Assembly: GCA_003956705.1 (NCBI GenBank)
Contig: QZCP01000112.1
Span: 1 to 64,000, forward strand
DNA length: 64,000 bases
Direction: 5' to 3'
From: Brevipalpus yothersi
Taxonomy: Eukaryota; Arthropoda; Arachnida; Trombidiformes; Tenuipalpidae
The position numbers and the translations under genes were made by a program. The notes beneath the pieces are model-generated. The model searched no databases and had not been told where the DNA came from. It was given only the letters and a program-made list of their open reading frames with translations. Below are positions 39,380 to 47,878 of this stretch, in pieces; the first letter of the stretch is position 1, and every line of letters starts with the position of its first letter.

Positions 39380-39783
39380 CTTCATCGATACTTGAACACG
39401 AAGAGGAAAGCAAGCGATTCGTCAGTAGTGAACTGGCGGTCTGTCACAACCAGTGTCGCTTCGAACAGGACCAAGCGGGATTGGACAGAGTTGGCCAATT
39501 GTGAACCATAATCTTGGATGGCATCGGCCTCGTTAGCTCTGCGGGACCAGCATCGCTACCTTCCCACAGGTTAATTCATTTCATTAACCGAAAAAGTATT
39601 TGTAGCTCCTGGAGTGTGACAGCTATACCATCTAAATACGTGTCGCTGCTCAGCCTCGATTCATGTTCCCTCGTCTGATAAATGAACTGATCCATTTGAA
39701 TCTGATCTCATTCCAATCAGCTCTTCCTCTACGGCCACGAGCGCCCCCAGCCATCATGCGGGCCGCTCAGCCCGCTTCCAATC

Positions 39784-39788
<5 letters not shown>

Positions 39789-39822
<34 letters not shown>
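39789..39822. repeat. (CT)n microsatellite
   Basis: Pure CT dinucleotides. Confidence 0.93.
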
Positions 39823-39824
<2 letters not shown>

Positions 39825-40698
39825 AAGTTACTTTTACTCTCTCAGTCTCTGCTTTGTTGCCAGGCTGATAAAGATGAGAAGGCATTTTGTATTGTTTCAA
39901 GCCCAACCGTTCGCCAAAGCTCTAATCACTCGGGTGTATCAAATATTAATGGTGGCTCAAGCTTCCTCCTCCACCACCACTCGACCTAGCTGCTCACCTG
40001 GCCACCCCCAGCCCACCCCTCTCCACCCCTCCTCAGCTTCACCTCTTTTGCCGTAATTCAACAATTTACGCCCTGACCTCGTCGACTTTCGCTTCACCGT
40101 CATCATGCCTACGTCCCAAGGTATCGGGTTTCGAGATGTGGCGATGACTTGGGCAAACATGAGGCATCTGGATGGAGAGGAAAGCGATCCCAACGCTTCA
40201 CGTCCGTACCCTGAGGCAAGATGAGGTGCACCAGGACTTCTGGCCACTCTCCACCCCCGAAGCTCATCTCCAATGTGAAAGAGGAGTAATCAGCCGAGTA
40301 ATCAACTGCTTGAAGCAGACCTGAGTGCCAAAGATTTTTTCGACAAACTAGACAAATTTTCCAAAACAAACTGGTAATATTATCAAAGAGCATAGCAGGC
40401 CATTAGAATCTACTACTTAGTGTTACTAAGTTGAGCATCAAGATAAGCTTCATCACAGGTGCATTACATGAACATTGAGTTTGGGTCAGTACTGGCTGCT
40501 TCGAAGAGTTTCAGAAACGATCGTTGATATTTTATTGAATATTTTTCGTTGATAGAGAAACAAGGAGGCTATTAAATTGAAAAAGATGAGCTTTTGAGGT
40601 AGCTTAAAATATTATTTACGATGGACCTGATTTGAAGGCAAGTCAAGGCCGGTTATGCCTCAGTGGTAACAATATCCAAGAGAAATGGAAACAGAGGA

Positions 40699-40716
40699 AG
40701 GGAGAGAGAGAAAAAG

Positions 40717-40753
<37 letters not shown>
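40699..40753. repeat. (GA)n / (GAAA)n imperfect microsatellite
   Basis: Mixed GA and GAAA units; a second imperfect GAGAAA tract lies at about 40921-40964. Confidence 0.9.
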
Positions 40754-41556
40754 CAAACCTTAGAGCCTGAACAATCAAGCAAGTAGGGACCAAGTGCGCT
40801 TGTTCCTGAGCCTAATTATCATCTGATCAGAAACAGCAGCTCGTGATACTTTGGGCTGTTTTGCCAGAGAAAGTCACTAACAATACTCCACTTGATGATG
40901 ATGGTGATGTTGGTGATGGTGGGAGAGAGAGAGAAAGAGAGAAAAAGAGAGAGAAAGAGAGAGATACACAGAAGGATGGAGATGCTAACAGTTGTTCTCG
41001 CAAATGTGCCCTGAGCCTTCCAGTGATTCTGGATAGTTGCATGCGAGCGAGTTGCATGATGTGATGATTTAGGCAATTAAAGTAACGATAACAGGCGAAG
41101 GTGCGAAATCAATTTCACGCAAGCTAGAGAATTGGAGAAACGGACTCGGGATGAGGCCACTCGGGCTACGTGGAGGGAACAATCGGCGATCAGGACGCAA
41201 TTCCCAATGCTTGTCGTGCGGCCTTTCATTGCGAGCGATGATCGTACTCCTATTATCACTGTAAAGGAGACAAATGGCCACGATTATCGATGATTGATAT
41301 TGGCTTGGTTTTCCCGAGTCAAGCTCACAGGCCGGAGGCATAATTTTGTGACTTGTGTCTAGTCGAAGCTCTTCTTCTTTGATCCGTTTTAGTCATGAAA
41401 GATGTGCCAGTGAGAGAGGTGCTCACAAACAATCACAGTCACTTTCGCCTTCCACACAATAGGATGTGTTTCAGCTCCTTTGTCCACGACTCAGGACCAG
41501 GCTCGTTTACATTTTATGCCCAACAAAACGCTGACAACACACTACGTGCTGTCAGC

Positions 41557-41564
41557 ATTTGCAT
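41557..41564 (-). promoter_or_regulatory. POU octamer (ATTTGCAT on plus)
   Basis: Perfect octamer about 1.1 kb downstream of the POU gene stop codon. Function is inferred. Confidence 0.4.
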
Positions 41565-41646
41565 GGACGCGCGTCACGCGGAACTCTAGTCGTTGTCGCC
41601 CAACCTGAGCTCCTCCATGGCTTCCATGAGATTCAAGATACCTAGT

Positions 41647-41649
<3 letters not shown>

Positions 41650-41711
<62 letters not shown>
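41650..41711. repeat. (CT)n microsatellite
   Basis: Pure CT dinucleotides. Confidence 0.96.
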
Positions 41712-41714
<3 letters not shown>

Positions 41715-42536
41715 TTTGGCGAAAGTTCTCTTTTCTCTCTTCCTCGCCTGGCTGGCATCATCTAGTAAGCCGAATCTCCGCTTCAGATTCAGCCAGAAGT
41801 GAAATGAGTTTGAATGAGAGTAATTTAATGCTGATGCTCATCACAGAGTGTCCAATTGCTATAGCAAACAATATTTATCTGTATATCAACTTATTCGTAA
41901 ATAAGGCTCTATTTTGGCGTGTTTGTGTATACAATTGAATTCACAATAATTGCAGTCTATTTATCGCGATAAAAGTGAATATATGTACATGAGAATAATT
42001 ACACAGGAGAAAATCAACTCCGGCCTTCTTCGCTCTCTCGAGCCAGATACATTCTCGCAACCTGACCTCATCTCGCTCGGCAGCAAATGAGAGATGAGAA
42101 GAAGAAGAAGAAGAAGATGGAGAAGAAGAGGACAGAAGGCCAGGCCTCGAATAGGAACCAGAGAGTGTTGAACAACACTCGATGAAAAGGAATGTTCGAG
42201 TTGACTGGCCTGAGAGAGCGAAATCTTGGCCACTGAGCATAGAGAGAAGAACAACTTCTCATCGAAGGGCTCCGTTGATGAAACAATGATTGTGTGTATC
42301 ACAAAGCCATTCACAAGTGTATTGGATAGCTCATTGCTCCTCTTTTGTTTTTTTGGTCATAGATTTGGCTGTTTATCATCATCACTCGATGCTTTCACAA
42401 TTTGGCTGTTCATCTTCTAACAGTCACCATGGATATTGCCCGATAGTGGATACACTTTACAGCCAGCTAGATGAGTAGCGAAACGCTGTTCATATCAACA
42501 CAAAAACATCATGTTGGCCGGAAACGGAAGTGCGTG

Positions 42537-42602
42537 GAGAGAGAGAGAGAGGACAGAAAGAGAGAGAGTGAGAGGACAGAGAGAAGGAGAGAGAGAGAGA
42601 AG
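42537..42602. repeat. Interrupted (GA)n tract just 3' of the POU gene
   Basis: GA runs broken by GGACAGA and GTGAGA words, about 100 bp past the POU stop codon and probably inside its 3' UTR. Confidence 0.9.
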
Positions 42603-42697
42603 GAGAAAGGATTTGTGGATTAATAAAGAGAAATAAAATCAAGTCATCTATTACCTTTTTTTCAACGCTGCTGAAGCTTTCAACACACAAAGGTGAA

Positions 42698-44020
42698 TCA
42701 ATGAGCGGTCAAACTTTGCCCATGGGCCATGTTGGTCGGAGTTCCGTGGCCAGGAGAGTGAAGTGGGCTATGGGAGTGAGGATGGTGCAGTGGTGGACTA
42801 TCATGAATGTGTCCATCATGTGGACTCATCATCATGTCCTGACCCAACTGACCTGTTGGTGGAGTCATTCGCTTCTCTTTCTGTCGTCTATTGCAGAACC
42901 AAACTCGGACGACCTCTTTCTCGAGCTGGAGATTCTCAGCCAGGTTGGATATTTCCTGAGCTGAGGGCTTGGGTTGCTTGTGGAAATGATTTTCAAGTGC
43001 ACCTTTCACAGACACTTCGATAGATGTTCGTTTTTTCCGCTTTCGACCCTGAGCGGCAATCTTGTCGATGCTAGTTGGTGAACCCGTGGTGCTGTCTGCC
43101 TCCTCCAACCATTTGGCCAAGAGTGGCTTCAACTTGCACATATTCTTAAAACTTAACTGTAACGCTTCGAAACGGCAGATCGTAGTCTGACTGAATACAT
43201 TACCATATAGTGTACCTAGAGCAAGACCCACGTCAGCCTGTGTGAAGCCTAATTTAATTCGTCTTTGTTTAAATTGCTTGGCAAAATTTTCTAAGTCATC
43301 CGAGCTCGGAGCCTCCTCTTCGCCCGAGTTGTCCCCGTGCCGATGATCACTATGCAGGCCAACGGACGCCCGGTCGTGGCTGCTGACGGCGAGATCAGAG
43401 AGACCTCCGAGCGAATGTTCGCCCCGCATAGCCGGGTGGAGCACTTGGGGTGGCCCACCACTGGCCCCAGCATGAGCGAGCATTCCGTTCATAGCGTAGG
43501 TCGAGGGGTGGTGTTGGAGGGGCGAAGAGCCGTTGCTGTGCGGAGGTGGAATCCCCGCGTTCATATGAGCAGCGGGTGAAGGGTGCAGCGATGAGGTGTG
43601 CCAAGGAGATGAGGTCATGTGTGGCGGTGGTTGAGCTCTGTGGGCTGCCACGTGGTGGGCAGCAGCGTGGTGGAGGGCAGCGCTGGCGGCATGAAGCTCG
43701 ACTTGGCTGGCCGGTCCATTTGGCTTGATGTCCTGATGGCTGTGCAAAGAGTGCATTGCAGCAGCCGCTGGTCCCCAGGGTGACGTTGGATCTCCGGCAC
43801 TATGGTGTGGCCCCAGACTCATGGCAGCCCACTGATGATGAGCACTTAAGGCATGGCCGTTCGGTGGTTGATTATGATGTGGCATGTATTTAAGTTCCGG
43901 TGGTTCTCGCCCGTACGGACTTGATTGCGAAGTGGCCACTTGCATCGACTCGTGATGGTGGCTGGCGGCGAGGCCGTGGATCGATGTATTTAGGTAAGGG
44001 CTGGAGGTGCCGCTCGCCAT
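42698..44020 (-). CDS. vvl: POU class III homeodomain transcription factor (ventral veins lacking / Brn type)
   Basis: A single uninterrupted 440-codon frame. I chose the ATG at 44020 (MASGTSSPYLNTS) because POU-III proteins begin with MA..SSPY-like residues; an in-frame upstream ATG at 44050 would add ten residues. A histidine/alanine/proline-rich N-terminal half (HH, AAAHHVAAHR) is typical. The POU-specific domain spans about residues 235-310 (ENFAKQFKQRRIKLGFTQ, ICRFEALQLSFKN), followed by the homeodomain at about 325-384 (GRKRKKRTSIEV, VRVWFCNRRQKEKR). WFCNRRQKEKR is the invariant recognition helix. Vertebrate POU3F genes and fly vvl are likewise intronless. The protein binds ATGCAAAT-like octamers and directs tracheal, neural and glial development in insects. 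Coding GC is higher than in its neighbours. Only about 1 kb separates its start from the NUP85 stop. Confidence 0.95.
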   Translation of the reverse strand: MASGTSSPYLNTSIHGLAASHHHESMQVATSQSSPYGREPPELKYMPHHNQPPNGHALSAHHQWAAMSLGPHHSAGDPTSPWGPAAAAMHSLHSHQDIKPNGPASQVELHAASAALHHAAAHHVAAHRAQPPPHMTSSPWHTSSLHPSPAAHMNAGIPPPHSNGSSPLQHHPSTYAMNGMLAHAGASGGPPQVLHPAMRGEHSLGGLSDLAVSSHDRASVGLHSDHRHGDNSGEEEAPSSDDLENFAKQFKQRRIKLGFTQADVGLALGTLYGNVFSQTTICRFEALQLSFKNMCKLKPLLAKWLEEADSTTGSPTSIDKIAAQGRKRKKRTSIEVSVKGALENHFHKQPKPSAQEISNLAENLQLEKEVVRVWFCNRRQKEKRMTPPTGQLGQDMMMSPHDGHIHDSPPLHHPHSHSPLHSPGHGTPTNMAHGQSLTAH

Positions 44021-45053
44021 GTTCTTGCAGTTATTGCTGTAAATGTACATGTCTCAGCCAGTTGCATACTTGCTGTCACCAACACTTTTTTGATTTTCAT
44101 TCATTGAAAAAATTCATATCGCTATCACATTCACTTGGAGAAAAGTGGCCTAGGAACAGAGCACGCGAGTAAGGATCACCGGTCACTTTCTCCGTTCGCG
44201 TAATCAAAAAAAAACGGGCTTTGAGCTGGGGCGAGCTGGAGATGCACACAGATCCTCACTTGATGGCTTCGTTGAGCAACACGATCACTCAAGTAGCGGC
44301 AAATTGTCCAGCATTTCACAGTATTGATCACGGAAAGGCATCAGACGCGCTGATCGATTGGAGAGAAAACAAACTGAAGCTCGTTCGTTGAGAAGCAGCA
44401 CATCAAATCATAGGAACACTGAAAAAGTCATTGTTGACCAAAAATTTTCGCTCATTTGTCCCTCTCACATACAAAACACTCTAACGTATCATGCCAATAT
44501 GAGGTACCGAGCCAGCTCGCTTCATTCGCAAACCATCTCGACTCCTCCTCTCGCTCAGCTCCCTGATTGTACCGCCTTTCACTCCGCCTACAGCCAACTC
44601 AACTTCAACTTCAGAAAGTAGAAAAATAAACTCTCCTTCCACCTATCACATTCTCTCTCTACAACAAAACTCCGCCTACATCTCAACAAGCACCGCCTTC
44701 CTCAGCTACCTTATCTTAACACTGGCATCTGTTGTCACACCATCTAACTAGCTATGACCACTTTTCGGCTAATCAATCACGAGAACGAACAAACAAACAT
44801 GATGAAAATAAAGATTCCCCAGCATCGTTTCTATTTCACAAGCGTGATTACAAGATTTAACTCAAGTTAAACTATGATGGAATCCTCAGAAGAGTTGGTA
44901 TCGATTCATCTCACCTCTTTGCACAGATTGTAATGGAGGATCGTGTCACATAGTGATCACAAATATCGACGAAATAAAATGAAGGAGACTCTAGTTTCAA
45001 TTACTATTCAGGAGACCGAGAGAAAATGATTGATTGAAAAACTTCAGGATCTT
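44021..45053 (-). promoter_or_regulatory. 5' region of the POU gene, squeezed against NUP85
   Basis: About 1 kb between the POU start codon and the stop codon of the upstream same-strand gene NUP85. It should hold the POU promoter and 5' UTR. No clear TATA box or coding signal was seen. Confidence 0.5.
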
Positions 45054-46775
45054 TTAATTTCTCAAACAAGTAGTTGTACGGGCCATATTGCGAGCGAGAG
45101 CTAAACTCAGGTATCTTCCTTTCTCGTTGAGTTCGTCCATCATCTCACTAGAAACAGAATCGTAAGAGTCCTCCAAAGCGGCAAGTATTTGAATGGTCTG
45201 TTCTCGATTGAGGATCAATCTACGAGCCTCGAGAAGAGGCATAGCTTCCATTAAAAGTGTGAGTACAAAAAATTTAGGAGCGATTCTAGATGAAACGAGA
45301 TTTTCCAGGAGTCCAGCAGCTTCCTCGAACATTTTTTTCTCTTTAAGTGTAATGAATTTATGGTACTCAACAAGAAATGTTAGCCTATCACAATTGACGA
45401 TCAGTGATTTCAGTGATGAAAGATAAGCTTCATCAGGAAACTTGCGCTTCTCAATATATTCCTTAAGATATAAGTCTGAGATGTGAGATGCCAGAACGGA
45501 GCTCTTACTTTTTGCCGCCCACAGGAGAGCTTGTCCAATTTGATTTTTTGATAAGAACTGGCGAGCTTTCACCAGAGCAGCAGAACGAAAAACATCTTCA
45601 AAATTGAACATCTGAGCAAAATTCATCACCTTTTCAGCTTTTGCTTCAGTATCGGGAAGAATCTGAAGTAAGTTTAATCTCAGCGATTCCAGGCCAAAAT
45701 TTGGGGAAGACTCAAGATAGACTACCCCGACTTCCCAGAGTTGACCATCTCTCATCAAAACATCTCCATAGTCCAATAGAAAGTACTCGCGCATCTTTTC
45801 AAGTTCTTTCTGATCATCCACACCAAGGATCTCATCATGATAAAATAAATCAATTAAATGTGCAGCAAACCATGAATTGTCATCTAATGATGTACAAGCT
45901 TCATGAAAAAGCGTCACTGAGTCAGAGGCAAATACACTAAGGATTGCTCCATCGAAATGTGAAGGAGAAGACTGTTCCCCCTGCGTTCTGTGATAACATT
46001 CCTTCGAGAAAGAAGCTATATCTGTTTCTTTGATTAAAGGGTCAGCATAGAGCAAGAGTGCAACCATCAATTCATACCAGGTACCAAAAAAATGCACATT
46101 TTCGGAGAAAGTTTTCAGATCACCTGATAACAGGCCAAGCAGTGTTTGCACTTGAGGGGAATGTGAATAGGTCTTCAGATGGAATTGACACTGAGAGCTC
46201 CAAGCTTCCCATTTCATAGAGAACTCATAGAGTACATGGTCCTCAGATAGCTGAGGCATCTTGCTTACAAGGTTAACAATTTGATAGAAGTCACCTTCTT
46301 CTTTGAAATCTGGATGTTGTTTGAGGAGGCAAGTGGCCAATTTAGCTTCGCCACGGGAAACCAATTTATATACAGCTAGCCAGTAATCATCATCGAGATG
46401 TGGCTCAGACTTGCCCATGATACGCTCAATGAGAGGTTCTGGACGATGCCATCTAATCCAAACTAACAGTTGATAAGTTAAGAATTCTCGAGGAGTGGAG
46501 TCGAGGAATACTATTTCACAAAGATGCCATAGTAAACTCATATTCCTGAGAAGCTCTCGACTCGGTCCACACGATGATTTATCATCAAACTTTAAAAAGT
46601 TTGAGTGTAACACTGCCCGGTAATGATGGGATGCCTTGATAATTTCATCCCGAGATATGTCTTCAAGGGCAGCACTTTGAATATTTTTGAAAACAGAAGC
46701 CGCTTCAGCCACAAATTCCCTGAGGACTTGATTTCTCAGAATAGGATACTGGTAGGTGACCGGGTAAATAGACAT
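45054..46775 (-). CDS. Nup85: Nucleoporin NUP85 (Y-complex subunit)
   Basis: A single 573-codon exon from the ATG at 46775 (MSIYPVTYQYPILRNQ) to TAA. The TTG and GTG codons just upstream are not credible starts, and an in-frame stop lies near 46830. NUP85 is an alpha-helical ACE1-type subunit of the NUP107-160 outer ring of the nuclear pore. Diagnostic blocks are LWHLCEIVFLD, WFAAHLIDLFYH, LWEVGVVYLESSPNFG, QALLWAAKSK, the DRLTFLVEYHKF segment and SLALARNMAR at the C-terminus. Alignment by eye to vertebrate NUP85 (about 656 residues) shows the start here corresponds to roughly residue 60-70, so the N-terminal segment is absent or lies in an exon I did not find. Head to head with NHP2. Confidence 0.9.
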   Translation of the reverse strand: MSIYPVTYQYPILRNQVLREFVAEAASVFKNIQSAALEDISRDEIIKASHHYRAVLHSNFLKFDDKSSCGPSRELLRNMSLLWHLCEIVFLDSTPREFLTYQLLVWIRWHRPEPLIERIMGKSEPHLDDDYWLAVYKLVSRGEAKLATCLLKQHPDFKEEGDFYQIVNLVSKMPQLSEDHVLYEFSMKWEAWSSQCQFHLKTYSHSPQVQTLLGLLSGDLKTFSENVHFFGTWYELMVALLLYADPLIKETDIASFSKECYHRTQGEQSSPSHFDGAILSVFASDSVTLFHEACTSLDDNSWFAAHLIDLFYHDEILGVDDQKELEKMREYFLLDYGDVLMRDGQLWEVGVVYLESSPNFGLESLRLNLLQILPDTEAKAEKVMNFAQMFNFEDVFRSAALVKARQFLSKNQIGQALLWAAKSKSSVLASHISDLYLKEYIEKRKFPDEAYLSSLKSLIVNCDRLTFLVEYHKFITLKEKKMFEEAAGLLENLVSSRIAPKFFVLTLLMEAMPLLEARRLILNREQTIQILAALEDSYDSVSSEMMDELNEKGRYLSLALARNMARTTTCLRN

Positions 46776-47180
46776 TGCTGAGAAGATGATGAAACGCACT
46801 TCCAACAAGGTGACAAGTGAATCAGTGAACAGTTAGGAGGGAAGCAAAGGTTGAAGGAGGCGAAAGTGATCTTTAAATGAATCAAAAATTGATTGAAAAA
46901 TTAAATGGCAACAGAGGCGAATGTTGATGTTGATGTGTGTCGAAAGCGCGGCAATGTTTTGTTTTTTATTTAAAAAACTTTCCGCCAGAGGCGCACTATC
47001 CACTCACGTGCTTTTTTAAATAAATTTTCAAATATTCAAACTTACCACTTGAGAGTGACAGAATTACAATAATTACATTTTGATTGACAATTGTCATTGA
47101 TTTAGTTCCACCGTTTGATTGTTAACATTCTGGGTATCACCGATCTAGATCATTGGATGTTACTCTGACGACCGATTGTA
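46776..47180. promoter_or_regulatory. Shared head-to-head promoter region, NUP85 / NHP2
   Basis: The start codons diverge across 405 bp. No TATA box is evident. A short GC-richer patch lies near 46940-47000. The bidirectional role is inferred from layout. Confidence 0.5.
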
Positions 47181-47695
47181 ATGGTAAGGAATGGTGATAA
47201 TTGTGTCTTGTGACTGAGGGAACTTATTTTTCTCTTTTCTAGGATAGCCTGGTTGATCTCGAGTATGACCAGAAACTCAAATTTGTGTCAAAGTTAGCCA
47301 AGCCTTTAGCATCAAAAAAGCTCACCAAGAAAGTTCTCAAGCTAATCAAAAAATCAGCCAAAAAGAAATCTCTGGTGTCTGGACTGAAGAATGTACAAAA
47401 AAGAATCAGAAAAGGAGAAAAAGGCATCACTGTGATTGCCGGAGATGTGTCGCCTCCAGACACTATCTCACATTTCCCTGTATGGTGTGAAGAACAAAAC
47501 GTTCCTTTTGTCTTTATACCATTGCGATATGATATATCTGCCGCAATGAAAGTTCGACGGCCCTGCGTTATGGTCATGATTCGAAAGGATCCTGAGGTTG
47601 AGGAACTCTATGACCAGTGTCTTTCCACCATCATGTCTCTGCCAGCCCCTTCTCAGTTTAACGGATCCGATTCTATTGAAGAAGAGCATGCCTAA
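47181..47695 (+). CDS. Nhp2: H/ACA ribonucleoprotein subunit NHP2
   Basis: Coding exons 47181-47183 (the ATG alone) and 47243-47695 join across a 59-bp GT-AG intron (ATG, then GTAAGG; acceptor TTTTCTAG) to give 151 residues, against about 153 in human. NHP2 is the L7Ae-family protein of H/ACA snoRNPs, which guide rRNA pseudouridylation and, in many animals, bind telomerase RNA. Family blocks seen are KPLASKKLTKKVLKLIKK, GEKGITVIAGDVSP, the HFPVWCEEQNVPFVFIP segment and RRPCVMVMI. The rest of the conserved domain is intact, so the gene looks functional. A polyadenylation signal follows 72 bases after the stop. Confidence 0.93.
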
Positions 47696-47717
47696 AATTT
47701 TGTGTTACAAAAAAGAC

Positions 47718-47723
47718 TTTAAT
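47718..47723 (-). terminator. Candidate polyadenylation signal of exportin-7 (ATTAAA)
   Basis: The minus strand reads ATTAAA about 155 bases past the exportin-7 stop. It is the only common hexamer variant I found there before the NHP2 stop. Confidence 0.4.
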
Positions 47724-47767
47724 TGTGATTGAATTTTCCTTCGATGAAAAACAGCCATGATTCCAAT

Positions 47768-47773
47768 AATAAA
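47768..47773 (+). terminator. Polyadenylation signal of NHP2
   Basis: AATAAA 72 bases after the NHP2 stop codon. Confidence 0.65.
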
Positions 47774-47878
47774 GATATAAAAATACCATGAGTTTCAGAC
47801 ATGGGCGACTAAGGACTCTGAAATCCCTCTCTCGCACTATCGGGGCAAAATTTTATCAGGTAGCGCCAAAAAAATATT

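Larger units (their letters stand above)
16561..42697. other. Microsatellite-rich gene desert downstream of the POU gene
   Basis: Apart from the repeats and octamers listed separately, I recognise no exon, RNA gene or transposase here. Open frames in this stretch are almost all artefacts of CT/GA runs (poly Leu-Ser or Arg-Glu). The rest is AT-rich single-copy-looking sequence. Because the POU gene is on the minus strand, the whole region is 3' of it. Large deserts beside developmental transcription factors commonly hold enhancers; that role is inferred here. Confidence 0.6.

Noticed and set aside
16561..42697. CRISPR array or bacterial-type operons
   Set aside because: Repeats are simple microsatellites without spacer structure, and the genes are spliced eukaryotic genes.
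43337..43728. Plus-strand open frames over the POU gene
   Set aside because: They are antisense shadows of a GC-rich coding exon.
46776..46808. Upstream extension of NUP85 to a TTG codon at 46808
   Set aside because: A non-ATG start is unlikely when an ATG lies 11 codons downstream, and the extra residues match nothing in the family.
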